In this document: one piece after another, positions 35,998-49,599 of the stretch
Layout of the letters: each line of letters begins with the position of its first letter
Numbering within the stretch: the stretch's first letter is position 1
Assembly: GCF_032062135.1 (NCBI RefSeq)
Contig: NC_092859.1
Location: 112,451,073-112,515,072 of the forward strand
Length of the DNA: 64,000 nt
Source: Pyxicephalus adspersus
Lineage: Eukaryota > Chordata > Amphibia > Anura > Pyxicephalidae
Reading direction: 5' to 3'
Translations under genes and position numbers: made by a program
Notes under the pieces: model-generated
Told to the model about the DNA's origin: nothing
The model's database searches: none
What the model saw: the letters and a program-made list of their open reading frames with translations, nothing else

Positions 35998-38900
35998 AAT
36001 TCTCTTGGAGCCCAAACATCCACAGTTCCGTGGATATTGATAAAATATTGACTTTTTGCTAATATTAAAATCTTTGAAGCTAGTTTATAAAGATGTGCTA
36101 ATAACATTCTTTTCCTTTTCCTCAACAGAAACCTGAGGATCTATTTTGCACATATAAGAGAAAACTGTAGTTTGCCTGGCTTCAGTAAAAAATTACTGAG
36201 CGTCTTTGGGCATGGAACTCACACAAAGAAAATGAAAATCAGAATTCCATATTTTTATTTAAGTTCTTAGTTCTTAAGTTTTTAGGTCAAAGCTTCATCA
36301 TGGAAACCAGGCAACTAAAATTTTGCAGGAGTGGTCAAGAAAGGCTGTGTACATACCTTTAATGACATGTTTCTATTAAAGTGTATGACCAACAAAAATT
36401 GTTTTGCTTTGGATAGACGTGGGAAGGATTAGAACCCTTCTCACTACCCTTTGATCTATATGGTTCCCCTTTAGAAGGTTTACAGTCTCTCCAGACATAG
36501 ACATTAACGTGGACGTTCCATAGAAATACCGGTCCTTTTTATTGACGGCTCTTCACCGCTTGCACATGAAACATCTTGTCAAAGCTAGAAAAACTAAAGC
36601 TTTGCAAAAAAAAGTACGCCTGAATCAGACCTGGCTGCGCTAAACTTCTTGGAAGTGCCTGTATTCATTATTATGTGCTTTTATGTGTTGGGATGTAAAA
36701 GAAACAGAATAATTCTATGTAGTTTTATCTCTGAAACCTAATCCAGATTATATATAAATTCAGACCTTTTTTTAACATGAATGAAAACTTGCTAAACATG
36801 TGAAGATTATTTCTCCTGCACATGTACTGTATAGGTTTAACAGGTATTAACAAAACTCATACATAACTTCAAAAGCTACAGTCACAAGATTTCCTGTTTT
36901 TCTAATCAATTTTATACAGGAATGGAACACTACGCACAGTTGTGTTCCTGGATCCACTTGTTTAACTTGGCTTCCAATGCACCTTTTTTTTGATTAGTCA
37001 AAGCTTCACGAAAGCAGAAAAGATTTGTCTCAAAGTTACAGGGATTTTTGCTACATCAAGAAATTTTGACTCAGTTGTCCTATTTTAACTGAAAAAAATG
37101 GTTTCCGCAGAACTGAGTGCCTTGGACGTATTCTGACATGATCTCTATTACCTAGAATGAATTTTTCTTCATAATTCCATAATATTACATTGCAATAAGG
37201 ATGCAATTATTTAAAGAATGCAAAGAAGGCACTTTACCAGGAAAAGCTAATATAATAAATTGCTTTCCATGTAAAATAAACAGAATTTGTAATTAATAGA
37301 TTTAAATACGCAGATACTAAGTTCTAGTTAATGGCACAGACTATTGGAAGAGACCAGATTTACAACATAATAAACTAGAGTGCAATAACACATAGCAACT
37401 CATTTTTTAGAATGTATCTGCTTTAAACAGGGAAAGACAGTTGGTTTATGGGTGATTTAGGAAAGTACCACTGGCCTCATTAAAGAACATTTTGAGAAAA
37501 ATGCAGCACTTCCATTTTAAATCTCTTTTTTTAGATCTTAGATGCTTGTTCATTGTGCTGACCCACTGGCTTCAGCACTTTACGTGTCAAATAAAAAAGA
37601 TGTATAGAAAAAAGAAAAGTAAAAACCATGTAGCTGGAAATTTAAAGCAGGAGGTCGTTTTTGACCAAACTTGGAATGCATTCACAACATATGTATTAAC
37701 CTAATCTCTAGCTCCCAGGGAAGCCGAGCATTTCCCTCATCTTAACCTTTTTACTTTCTTTTATTTCTTTTCTCAGTACATCTTAATCACTTAGCCACCT
37801 TTTATTCTAATCTGGAGTCAACATAAATGCATCCCACTAGTTTGCCAGTTCTTGCTGTCATGTAACATTGTTGTTATTTCAGTAATTGTTCTCTAATGAT
37901 CTTTGTTTAAATAACACTGTTTACCCAATTAAACTGTTTATATTTGGGTGTAGTATATCCTTTTTTCCTTTATGCTCCTTGATGCCAGATAATTGTTTAC
38001 TTTGTATCATTGCTGCCATTATTGTATTCTTCCTTTGTACTGTTACTTTATTTTTTTTATACAAATCTTCACACTCAATAAAAAAATAAAAATAATTGAA
38101 GCAAGATGGCAAGCGTAACATCTCTTTTTTCCTGAATGGCAAGCTATGGTGGCTTTAGCATTTCTTTCTTTGACAGGTTTCCATTAAATAAAAAATCTCT
38201 GCAATACACAAATCTACAGCTTAAAAAGTAAAAACAATTTTAAATACATATTCCCAATGCAATCACATTCCCAGCTTTAAACAAAGAAAAGTTTGAATAT
38301 TGTGAATGTAGGTCAAAGATAGGATGAATAATATAAGAAAGAAGGTTTCTATTAAAGATCATATGTTGGGCGAATATTGGTAACTGAAATTTGCAAGTAT
38401 GAATCCTGAGTCTTGTTTTTGCTGTGCAATTGCCCACACAAAAACCACTGTAGTAATTTGAGAGAATGTGGAAAGTATTGGCTGGAAAAAGAAAAACAGC
38501 TTAAAACATTAACTCCTAAGAAAACACAACATTCAAATTTTTCACACAACAGTGTACACTTTATGCATTGTGCAGAAATTCACTAAAACTGAATGCTGGT
38601 TAATTCACAAAGAATGAATGCGCATTTCACCGGAGAAATAGCTATGCAAATTTGTATACAGACGTGTTTTTTACATCTTTGAGATTCTGGAGAGCTTAAA
38701 CAACTTTCCCACAACAGTCACAAAACTGCTTACTATTTCAATTGAAATAATTACAATTTACCTGTTTTTCCTAAGAACTGATGGGAACTTGACATCACAA
38801 AGTTAGAAACATTTCCCAATAACGTATAAAACAGATTTTCCATTACAAGTAACTTTTTTCTATGTTGTTTGCTTGAGACCCTCTGTGTATGCCCATTTAG

Positions 38901-39340
38901 AAAAAAATATATATTTATTGCAGCAGAAAATAGAACAGTGTTCACTGAGAGGGCATGAGAACGAGTTCTGTTCCCATCAGTGAGATGCCAAGTGTCCAGC
39001 TGGCTCTTGGTAATTTTTCCGTACTACTTGGTGGATATGTTTAATGGATGTTAAATGTTGATAACATTAGTCAACTATTTATCTAGAAGCAAAAAGAACA
39101 ATACTTTTCTAAGGCTAATTATCTGTTTAGCACATTATCAGCTTTATCTACTAAAGATGAATCCTGCATGAAAAACACCAATCAGATCAAACCTTTATTA
39201 TTGACCCATCATTTTTACAAAGTGTGTTTGTTTTTTTTAATACACGTAAAAATGGGTAATACAACTGCTCCAATAGTTGAAATACTATGTATAGCTAAAT
39301 GTTTCTTGTCCTAATAGAGCTCCCGTACCATGTTAGCCAT
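35998..39340. other. long unclassified AT-rich stretch
   Basis: No gene supported. A strong minus-strand acceptor (pyrimidine tract read through 38480-38500 in complement) opens into a frame at 38352-38549, but no donor or partner exon is seen. Open frames at 37492-38142 are AT-driven. Confidence 0.3.
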
Positions 39341-39445
39341 TGATTACTATGCAAAGTTTGCAGTTTTAGTGACACCCTATACTGGCTAACTTATTAAAAA
39401 TACAAAACTTCAGTATTGAGACTCCTTCATCAGGCTTTACATAGA
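39341..39445 (+). repeat. possible frog interspersed repeat
   Basis: 'acaccctatactggctaact' + 'tattaaaaatacaaaacttc' + 'gactccttcatcaggcttta' resembles a dispersed frog repeat with a 'ccttcatcaggc' end as I remember it. No second full copy in the window confirms it. Confidence 0.3.
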
Positions 39446-39649
39446 TTGGAAATGGTTCTGACAACCAACATATTTATATTCAGAATTACAAGAAGGAGAA
39501 GTTAAATATGAATAATTTAGCAACTTTTTTTTTTTTCATGGCACACTTAAGACTTTTGAAAAGTGCAAAGCTCACGGCAAGCAAGCAAGATTTTTATTTT
39601 TATTGTGGAAGGAGTAGACAATATCCTATCTGAAAAAAAAAAGCTTTTT

Positions 39650-39850
39650 TCCAAGTACACTGAGTTGCGCAGTTGATATATATATGATGTGTAGGATGCT
39701 GCAATACGCTGGGTATCCTGCCAACCCTAGAGGCTTCTTGGACTAAATGAACTATGCTATTGCAGCCTATTCAAACGAGATGGCTGGAGATCCAACACCC
39801 AGAAAAGGACTGGATGAAGATGGCTGCACCCACAATGGAGTGGGGACATG
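39650..39850 (+). repeat. dispersed repeat (family F) copy 1
   Basis: 'gtacactgagttgcgcag', 'tgctgcaatacgctgggtat', 'agatggctggagatccaaca' and 'gatgaagatggctgcaccc'. Shares order and wording with 43310-43500, and both sit just after poly-A runs. Confidence 0.45.
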
Positions 39851-40159
39851 TAAGTGTAACTAAAAAATTGCAATCAGGCAGGTAAGTTGGGCATGGACAG
39901 GTTTACATGAACAGAAACGTCAAGGCCTAACCCCGGTTGTTGTATGTTGAAGTCCATAAGTTTACTAAGTCTAATAAAACAGGCCATTACAATCTAATGA
40001 AAACTTCTTGAGTGAAAGAAAACTTTGCCTGTCACAAGGAGAAAACTGTTCTATCTATATGTAAATCCCATTGGTACTAGATGAGGTAACAAAAACTACT
40101 TTTATGAAGAGGGTTCCTTGAAAAGTATTACAGAGTAGTGACATATTGCAGGGAAGCAC

Positions 40160-40295
40160 ATGATTTATTAAAACTTTCCAAGGCTGGAGAGGATACACTT
40201 TTATCAGTAAAGTTGGGTGATCCAGCAAACCTGGAATGGATCTGGTCCAGGATTCAAAGCCTTTGCTAGCAAATGACTTTGAAGAAGTCCAGGCT
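40160..40295. mobile_element. left half of a foldback MITE (family B)
   Basis: 'atgatttattaaaactttcc' to 'tgatccagcaaacctggaat' and 'gctagcaaatgactttgaag' follow the family B left arm and centre. The right arm is missing, so this copy is a truncated half and cannot fold back. Confidence 0.8.
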
Positions 40296-43200
40296 CATTG
40301 GGCCTTCCCATGATAACAAATTTAACTTTTTACAGTGCACATTAAAAGTTTCAGTAGGTTAGATAGCGCCCACCTCATTCCCTGTCTCATAGACATGGGC
40401 GTCACACTTTTCTCCACATTGTTAATGCCCCTGGCCTGTCTCTGTTATTCACTGAATTTCATGTCTTGAAGTCACACAGGCTGAGAACTGGTCCATCTCT
40501 CTTTCTACTAAATGAAATCACTTACTGATGCTCACCTTCTTCTTTAGTTATCAAAGTTTATATGTTGGAGAATTATGCTATATTGGTGGCACATCTCAGT
40601 TAAATATAACTAAACCTTTTACATATCTACATGGCCTTTTAAGACAACCTTTCATTTACTTCCCATTGTACAACAATTCCTCAATAAAATCATAATTTAT
40701 TTAGTCATTAAAACATGAAATATATATTTTTTTATCTTTTATCACAAAGGTGTAAATATACAAATAATGCAAGTTCAGTCCCAATCTCTCCACACATTTT
40801 GCAGTTTTCTGCTTCTTTTAAAATAATGAGACTCACTGAAATAAAAAGATCTCATCTGTATAACAAAAAAACTCCTCAGGAGAGTGTGCTGTAAATATGT
40901 TCTGATGAGGAGACATTTTACCTGACCCTCATTAGGTAACAATGGAACCTGCAGATGAATCTGGATCTTTCATCATTAGTACAATAGAAGAGTCAAACAA
41001 GATTTCCTTATTGTCGGACCTGTGTTTTGTGTTTGTTATTTTTTTAATAAGTAATGGGGAAAGAGCCCAATAAGATATACATTCTTTTTGTCTTTCATCC
41101 CCCACTTGTCATCCAGATAAGAAAGAGTTTCCTACATATAATACTTCTACCCTAATCCGTTTTTTTTTTCTGTCCTTAAATGATGAGCACAGCAGCCCAT
41201 TTGATATTCCTACATGCAGTTCCGGATAGACATCTCTGGGTAGTGAGTATCTCCTCATTTATACCACATTCTGCCAACTACCACAAATAACACAGCTCTT
41301 GCAAACACGACATTTAAGTACAGCAATAAACTCCTCCTATGAGTATATGTACAACAATGAGGCTCACATGATATAACCATAACCACATATAATGTTTTCT
41401 GAAAATTCTCCTAAAGAGTTCCACCTTTGTATATACAATTTAAAAATGCATTGTTATTTATAAGAAAAAAAAAGTCAATACAAATGATTGAAAATAAATA
41501 TATAATAAGTGTAAAATACTTTTCATTGTCTTATCACAGTACAAGATATTTACATGCAATCTCTGACAAACACAAGCACATTTAAAACCCACCATATGTT
41601 TCCGGGTCTCTGCTAAGAATAGTGCTTTAAAACAGTACAACTTCAAAGGAAACACTGATAATCAGGCTGGACAAAAATAAAAGCATACTTCAAAGAGTGA
41701 CAAAATAAGGGACTATTTGACAGGTTCTGCTGTATGTACGGAGGACTGGCATTTATGGGAATGACTAACTCTTTAGTAAGGTTAAAGTGAATATAACCAT
41801 GTTAAAGGAAGAAGAAACTTTTACAGAACATGCTCTTGCATAAACCTCTGAATCATTTATGGTCAAGAATATGTTGGTCTTGAATTTGGAACGCTCACAG
41901 GCATAGTAATAGTTATTAATAGATGTGCATATCAACAATTCCTGACAGTGGCCCTTTGGATAAATCTGTACATCTAAACAAGTAACAGAATTAAATAAAG
42001 CATTTCCAAAATATATTTTCTTTTTAAACATGAGTCAATAGGCAATTTTTAGGAACCAATGTTCTGCATTTTGCAGTAGTGTTAATCCCACTTATGTCCA
42101 GTTCTACATCTATTCACTTTCAGCTGCCTAAATATTGGTGCCACCTTACGCCAGACCAGGAATGCTAATATATACATGTATTATCAAACATTTATATAAG
42201 CAGAGATAGGAGGAGTGCATTATGGGTTTATGATGTTTAAAGAAGTAATATATTACATTCCTCTTTTATCAGTCTGTTTAAATATTATCATGTAAAAGAA
42301 ATAGACTTGTATAATATTTAGGTTTGTTTTCTATGTATTTTTATGAATTTTATCAGCTTAAATTAATTCTAACACTATCTACTAATGTTTTAAAAACCTT
42401 TTTACATTGCATAGTGTGTACATTTTACATGTGCATGGAGCAGCCGTGTTGATTATTATGAAAACATACTTTCCTTTATCCATAGTAGTGCAGTACCTTT
42501 TACTGGTAATTATATGCCAGAAGAAGTATAAAATATATGTCTCGGACAGTATTATTTCTAATTACGATGTCATTCTGATAGAGCTAGAGCTGTCTTCAGA
42601 CAGGCATTAGTCAGCCATGTGGTTATTTGCTCCTGGATACCCATTCTACAATTACTAAGCTTCCAGAAGGGTTCAATAGTGTTTTTTTGGCAGGCATTTC
42701 CTGAGGAGTTTGGAAGTCAAGTAGTTTGGGCAGCAGACTTCCCTGCATGAAGCGTCTCAAAAACCACACTCAACCAAAGCCTGTACAAAACACATTTCAA
42801 CTGCTCCAATTTGTTTAATTGATAACCAGGGCTTACGGGTGGGTGAGACTAGTTGACAACAGTGAAGTGCAATGGTTCTGCTGTAAAAAAACACCTTTCT
42901 GAACTTAGCCTTAACCTAACCCTGATTAATATGATTTTATCTTAGAAAATGATGGCATGTGTCTGATATACAGTTATTCTAAGAAAGGAATACCTAAAAT
43001 CATAGGGAAAACCTTTACCAACACATCAGCATTTACTATGTTATATTCAGTTAAAACGCACAAAGTATATCCAGCATCTTATAAAACTTTAACACGTTTT
43101 GCACTTTTGGTGCTTACTAGCATTATGAGCTTGAAATAAAGCACAGGTAAATGAATTCCCTTTCTTTACATTATGGTAAAGCTTATCACAACTCCCAGCG

Positions 43201-43309
43201 TTTAAAAGACCTAACAAAAAAAATCAAGCAAGTAGCTCTTTATGGCAGAAGTTACAGGCTATGTTTCTTCTGTAATACAAAAAAAAAAAAGCGTACGTGC
43301 CTGTTTACA
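40296..43309. other. long unclassified AT-rich stretch
   Basis: No gene, RNA or repeat recognised. Minus-strand open frames at 41458-41655 and 41765-42031, and plus-strand ones at 42407-42610 and 42957-43139, are AT-rich and unsupported. Confidence 0.3.
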
Positions 43310-43500
43310 CTCTTTTGTTGAATGTACACTGAGCTGCGCATGTGTTTATGATCCTGGCATACCTGGGTGTTGGCAATGATTAAACTGTTGTGCATATGTG
43401 CAGGAGTAATGTGATCTCCTGGCCTGTCCAATCAAGATGGCAAAAAGATCTCAAACTCATAAAGTGACTAAGTTAAGATGCTGATGATGGAGTGAGGGGA
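43310..43500 (+). repeat. dispersed repeat (family F) copy 2
   Basis: 'gtacactgagctgcgcatgt', 'cctgggtgttggcaatgatt', 'tgatctcctggcctgtccaa' and 'tcaagatggcaaaaagatct' parallel copy 1 at 39650-39850. A poly-A run precedes it. Class unknown. Confidence 0.45.
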
Positions 43501-44399
43501 GGCAAATTTAGTTCTGACACCAATTTACCTCCCTATTTATTTTGTGGTTTTAGATAGAATACTGAAGTATTAGAAGTCCTTTCAAGTTTCTATTGCTGTT
43601 GGACCCTCAGGTAAGATTAACTTTTGTGTTAGATGACATTGTCACCAGGAGTGAGCACAAAATCCCAAATCATAAATTGGTATATTGAAAAAAATCTTTC
43701 AATAAGTACAATTGTTCCACTGACAAGAGAGGGATTTCCATAATTTGGTAAAAAGCAAAGACGGGCAGTGAAAAGAAGAATTCAAATTTGTAGATGCATA
43801 CATCAGAGCTTTTTCTGGAGATTTAATACAGGACAAGGTAAATGTATTGTGCTGTTAGATGAATGTCAGAACCACAAAGGACATGTTTGATAGTTCACGT
43901 CATTTTTTCCATTTGTGGGCCCTAGGGACAGTGTCTATTGGAAAATCTAGCTATGAGCACAAATACTGTATTAATGATTTAATCTTTTGAAGGTGTTCTG
44001 TTTTGTCAGCAGTTCCCCAAAGCAAAACCTTTCTGACCCCTACAGCTTTAACTTTAACCAGCACATGCCATTAAAAGTATGCTTTCTTCATTAAACTACA
44101 CATCTGTTTTACTGTCCAGCTGTTTGCTAAACTATCATAGGCACTTACATGTAAAAAGTTGTATTTTTAAAAAAAAAATTAAAACAACATCACGTGGTCT
44201 TATTATGTCGATAACCTGCAACATGGTACCTTACATAAATAGAAACAGGAGCCCAAGTCATGACATCAACATGCTAGAACAATGGGTACTGCTATTTTCT
44301 TACAAATGATTCTAATAAAAGTGTTTGCTGAAGTATCAAAAGCCATGAAATAGAAGTCATGCTTGCCTGGGGATGAATAAAGAGCATGTTTGTGCAAGA

Positions 44400-44495
44400 A
44401 AAGCTTGGAGACATTGTTTCTGAACACTTCATCTTTACGTAAAGACTGTCTACATAATCCTTCCAAGCTTCCCTTGGGTCTGGGCACTGTGCCCA
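44400..44495 (-). CDS. speculative chemokine-like C-terminal exon, or chance
   Basis: On the minus strand an acceptor-like 'tgtgcttggctggcag' leads into a frame reading WAQCPDPREAWKDYVDSLY. This fits the C-x-[DN]-P-x3-W motif in the last exon of CC/CX3C/XC chemokines (fourth cysteine plus C-terminal helix start), except that Lys replaces the usual Val/Ile after Trp. The frame stays open to 44292. I did not find the expected CC-containing upstream exon at higher coordinates. Given the number of frames searched, a chance match to this short motif is quite possible. Confidence 0.12.
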
Positions 44496-45116
44496 CTGCC
44501 AGCCAAGCACAAGGAAATGCCATACAATAGTAATGGATTTAGTTTTTTCCAAGTTTTAGGGGCGAGTTGTTGTAGTAATTAAAATATTACGTGTTGTTTT
44601 TTATGGATATATTTGATCAGCAGTGTATGTAAAGGAGAATGTCAGTAAACATTGTTAACAACTCGTACGGCAATATATTGCCATAACAATTTTGAAAAAA
44701 AATCAGTTGGGAAACTCATTTATGACACCTTTTCATTGGTTCTAACATATACAAACTTGTGGAGGAATTAGAAATATATAGAAAGGGGATGTAACCACCT
44801 CAGCATGATAATATTGGGTCTGGCACAGACAAAGCTTCAGCCTATTGCCTGTGGATATTTTTGGAGTCTACTTAGAAATGTTGTCACCCAAGGTTTATTC
44901 TTAAATGTACGGATTATTCACATTATATTCAATTTTTATTCATGATTCATACATTTTCCTAACTAAACCCAATTTGTAAATTGTAGAAAAAACATTTATA
45001 AATGACCTACTTTTTTATACCTGTATCATGGAAATTGCTAGTTCTAACCTCCTTTTTGCTTGGCTGTTTCTTACATAAATATGTCAGTGACCCAGCTCAG
45101 ATATGCAGCCAATAAG

Positions 45117-45665
45117 CCTTATTTTTTAAAGCTCTCCTAGGCTGAAGAGGATACAGTTCCATCAAGCTGGGTGACGCAACAGTCGCCAACCTTTTCAGGT
45201 CCACGGAACACTAAAATCACCTGCTCCCAATCGGGCATGCGCGGGGACCTGGGTATCACTCAAAGGGGGAGAAACTCCCCCATAGTGACGTCATTATGGT
45301 ATACCCCCGCCCACTCTCCTATTGTAGATCTGAGATCCCTGCAATGGGAGAGTGGGCGGTTATGTTCAGGGACACTCACTTCCCACTGCCCGCTCACTTC
45401 CCTGATCTTGGGAACTGCTCAGGGTACGTGGTCCATGGCTCTGGCTGGTGCGTCCCCCCAGCAGATTCTTCTCCTGACTCCGCTCGGGGGATGCACCAAC
45501 CAGAGCCACGGACCCCCAAAATTTTCTGGCGGACCTAGAATGAATTTTGTCAAAGTAGTTTGCTATTGGTTCGGAAATGTTTTGAATCCTGGAATCAATC
45601 CTGCAGGTTTGCTGGATCACTCAGCTTCATTGATGAAAGTGTATCCTCTCCAGCCTTGGAGGATC
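45117..45665. mobile_element. foldback MITE (family B) interrupted by a hAT piece
   Basis: Left arm 'attttttaaagctctcctag' to 'atcaagctgggtgacgcaac' stops at 45179. The centre and right arm resume near 45550 ('tttgtcaaagtagtttgcta', 'aggtttgctggatcactcag', 'tcctctccagccttgga'). The intervening GC-rich DNA is the hAT-like piece, giving a nested arrangement in which the foldback copy is older. Confidence 0.75.
45180..45545 (-). mobile_element. hAT-like nonautonomous element nested in a MITE
   Basis: It starts 'cagtcgccaaccttttcagg' + 'tccacgga', shares 'cgcccactctcctattg' / 'caatgggagagtgggcgg' and 'gtggtccatggctctggctg' with 23641-23930, and runs opposite to the 28641-28959 copy. The far terminus is not recognisable, so no target duplication can be shown. 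Open frames on both strands (45171-45674) are repeat shadows. Confidence 0.7.
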
Positions 45666-45956
45666 AACACCTAGGTATCTAGCTCTTTTAACAAAAAAGT
45701 TCAGCTGTCAGATTATTCAATTTTTTGGTACAGGTTTCGTTTAAAAGGTATTTATTAGTGATTTCAGTAACTTTTCCATTTACTTTGGTTTAGATCAGCA
45801 TTGTTCTTTAACATGAAACTAGTTAACCTCCTGTTTCTGGCTACAGTAACAGTGAAATGCTTACATTTAGATGTGTGTGAAATCAATTCTGAAACCCTAC
45901 ATTGCAAATATGAAGTTAATTAATAGTCTATTAGTTTATTGTAGAGAAATAAAATG

Positions 45957-46020
45957 ATCCAAGTTTACTGGATCACCCAGATCACTGATGACAGTGTAGA
46001 GCTTTAATAAAGCAGGCCCA
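45957..46020. mobile_element. right-arm fragment of a foldback MITE (family B)
   Basis: 'aagtttactggatcacccag', 'atcactgatgacagtgtaga' and 'gctttaataaagcaggccca' are the end of the family B right arm. It is a solo half only 0.3 kb from the nested copy. Confidence 0.75.
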
Positions 46021-48941
46021 TAGAATTATCTTATGTTATGTTATTCCAGGTTATGTTCTATTTGATTACTAAAGGAAAGTGCACTGTAACTGGGAGATCT
46101 GTGACCTACTTTCACATTCTTAGAGTCATTGCTTATAATTGGTGGTTGCTGACAGGTATTGTTAATGATTCCCAGAAAATGTATTTGTTATTGAACATAA
46201 CATAACAAGGTAAATGTATTGCATAACTTGTGGTTATACAGAAATGTATTATTGATTGTAAGGATAGATAATCTCAATAATCTGCCATGACAGATCAAAG
46301 ATGAATATATTATATGTTTATGTTATTATATATGTATGAATGTATGGCAATCATGGAAATACCCTTGGGATTTTACACACGTCCGTTTGAGCTGCACCTA
46401 GAAGAGAAAGTATTCTATGTACAATGAATAAATTATAAGCCAAGGCTTACTTTAGTATAAAAAAAAGCTGAACCAACCCATTTGAGCCTTTTACAACCTA
46501 ACACACAAGTCAGATAGGCACACTAGAATTCTGCAGAACATCCACACATGAAAAACATTTGTAAATGAAAGTGACCAATAAAACAATACATTTACAACTT
46601 CTGAACAAGAGTGATTTGTGTATCCATTATGGCCGTTTTTATAGGTTCCACCAGTTAGTTTCCAGAAAATAGATACAATGAGGTCTATTCAGTCACATTA
46701 AAATCCTTAGCACTCAAAAAGGTGAGCAGAGTATCCATGTACCAAAACATTCAATTTATAATGAAGGCTTTGATTCTCTTGTTTTTTTTTCTTCAAGATT
46801 AGTCCTACTTACTGGATGTGATGTGAACCTGTGTTGGCTTCAAACATCTAATAATATGCAGAATTTTGTTTTCTTTTCTACTTTCTAATTCCCTGTGGAT
46901 GGCTGGATGTTCAAAGAATCACAGGTTCACCTCCCTTCACTAAATCATTACACTTTTCCTCAAAGTAACCACACTTTTTATAAAAACATATTATTGCTAC
47001 AAGTTGTGATAGAACCTGGATGATCAAACTGAATTTTTTTTCTAATAAATCAGTGTTTTCTGTAAAGATTTTGTCTTTGCAACTTTCTTTATATTCCTCC
47101 TTTATGCAAAGTCTGTTGATGGCAGGCATCCACCAAAACATACATGAGAAACAGGTCCTGCCTTTACTTGTCCTATTGATATAAAAGATGACATAATTGT
47201 TGATTAACCTTGTAAACCTAATATGGTGTTAAAAAATAGACAAGAAGAAACTTGTTTTATATGGACACTATTACACCATTACAAGATACGTATCTCCCGT
47301 CTATCTGATTTACAGCCGTTTATTCATCTTTATGGTTATCCACAGATCTTGTAATTTTTGGTAACACAAAAAAGATCATAATTATTTAGTTTTCTATTTA
47401 GCCTGGATTTTGGGTCAGGTCATTGGACATAGGACAATAAAATGCACAGAACAGGCAGCATACATGCAGTTGTAATTGTACATTTATTTCATATAATTGC
47501 TATGGTAGATCCTTCACTGGTTCTTGTGCATAGATTTTATTGATTTATGTCCATGCCTTCAGTCAACACTACCTTTATTGAAGTTACAGTACAGTAAATA
47601 CTGATTGAAGTAATGGATTACTGACAAATTTCAAACATGCTAAAAGTAATTTCTACTCCTACACACTTTTCAGAAAAAGAGGTCATCAAAGCTAAAAGGT
47701 GCAGACCAAACTGAACAGCAGCAGTAAGCATTATTTGACCTAACCTAACCTGATAATAATCAATTTGACTACCTACATGTTTTTTTAAATTTAGAGGACA
47801 GAAAAAAATGTATTTAGTACACAATTTATTAAATTACCTGTTTATAGTATATACAATATAACCATTAAATGCATCAAAAATGTATGTGAATGGAGGGTCC
47901 CCTACTGTTGTTTATCCAACTCTACCAACATCCTTATGATATTGGATCTTAATCTGTGTCCATTGTTGGATGCTGAGGTGTCAATATCTATTACATAATT
48001 GATATTGCAATGTTAGATTTTATTGTTCTTTGTATAATTGTAGTTTATGGATATGTAAATACAAGTTAATGTTGTATTAAAAAATAATGGGGTTATTACT
48101 GGCCATTTGCTGTTAAAATTCTTGGGAAAATCCTTGGAAGAAACTCAACTTTTCTCATGTTTTTATTTTTTTAATATTAGCTAACCACTATATCACTAAT
48201 AAGGAGCAAAGATCCCTGCATTTCTTTAATTGTAATGTTATGGCTATTTAAACCAATTCAATTGAGTGAAAGTCATTCCCACATCTGAAAGGTTACTCGA
48301 AAGGAAAGCAAATGTACCTAGTTTTCTAAAAAATAACAGAACACTAATAGCTGGAAGGGTAATGTAAAGAAGAAAGGAAAAAAGAGACAAAAAATACCCT
48401 AACCTATTTTCCAATATGATCTGCTACCAGCAATGCAAGCTCCCCAGGTGTCCCAGGTCTCCCATGACCCTAGCAACATCCCTAGAAATCACATTAATTT
48501 TATATCTGTTTTTAAACTGTATTGGAACAATAAAGAAGAAAAAACTTTCTCAACTAATATACGGTATTTTTGACAGACATTAGGAAATCCGCACAGCTCT
48601 GCAAACCGTTGAATTCAATTTAGGGTAAATACAGCTGTGGGTGGTTGACTGTCAGGCACACCTTACAGCAGCGTGCCAATGTAATGAAAGGGGAAGTAGA
48701 TGTGTGACCAAGGGCAAGGTTTAACTAGACTTAAATAAACATTGAAGACTTACTTGAAAAATAACATACAATCTTGAACTTTTATGATTCATGGTCTCTG
48801 ATTCATTGATAGCGCAATAAATTCCCGTTACAAAATGATTTAGTACATGAATTTAGTTGATCCGGAAATTAATAAACTTAAGTAGGATGTTCTTTTGACA
48901 GTGTGCCAATATTATCAACAAGTCATATAATTTGCGTAAGA
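46021..48941. other. long unclassified AT-rich stretch
   Basis: No supported gene. Minus-strand open frames at 46911-47141 and 47618-47824 lack splice context. The block 48560-48720 is less AT-biased but shows no recognised feature. Confidence 0.3.
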
Positions 48942-49599
48942 NNNNNNNNNNNNNNNNNNNNNNNNNNNNNNNNNNNNNNNNNNNNNNNNNNNNNNNNNNN
49001 NNNNNNNNNNNNNNNNNNNNNNNNNNNNNNNNNNNNNNNNNNNNNNNNNNNNNNNNNNNNNNNNNNNNNNNNNNNNNNNNNNNNNNNNNNNNNNNNNNNN
49101 NNNNNNNNNNNNNNNNNNNNNNNNNNNNNNNNNNNNNNNNNNNNNNNNNNNNNNNNNNNNNNNNNNNNNNNNNNNNNNNNNNNNNNNNNNNNNNNNNNNN
49201 NNNNNNNNNNNNNNNNNNNNNNNNNNNNNNNNNNNNNNNNNNNNNNNNNNNNNNNNNNNNNNNNNNNNNNNNNNNNNNNNNNNNNNNNNNNNNNNNNNNN
49301 NNNNNNNNNNNNNNNNNNNNNNNNNNNNNNNNNNNNNNNNNNNNNNNNNNNNNNNNNNNNNNNNNNNNNNNNNNNNNNNNNNNNNNNNNNNNNNNNNNNN
49401 NNNNNNNNNNNNNNNNNNNNNNNNNNNNNNNNNNNNNNNNNNNNNNNNNNNNNNNNNNNNNNNNNNNNNNNNNNNNNNNNNNNNNNNNNNNNNNNNNNNN
49501 NNNNNNNNNNNNNNNNNNNNNNNNNNNNNNNNNNNNNNNNNNNNNNNNNNNNNNNNNNNNNNNNNNNNNNNNNNNNNNNNNNNNNNNNNNNNNNNNNNN
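48942..49599. other. assembly gap (N run, 658 positions)
   Basis: Undetermined bases. The long open frames covering it on both strands are gap artefacts. Confidence 0.99.

Noticed and set aside
45171..45674. 167-codon plus-strand frame
   Set aside because: It reads across the nested hAT-like element and MITE arms; other copies of the repeat do not preserve it.
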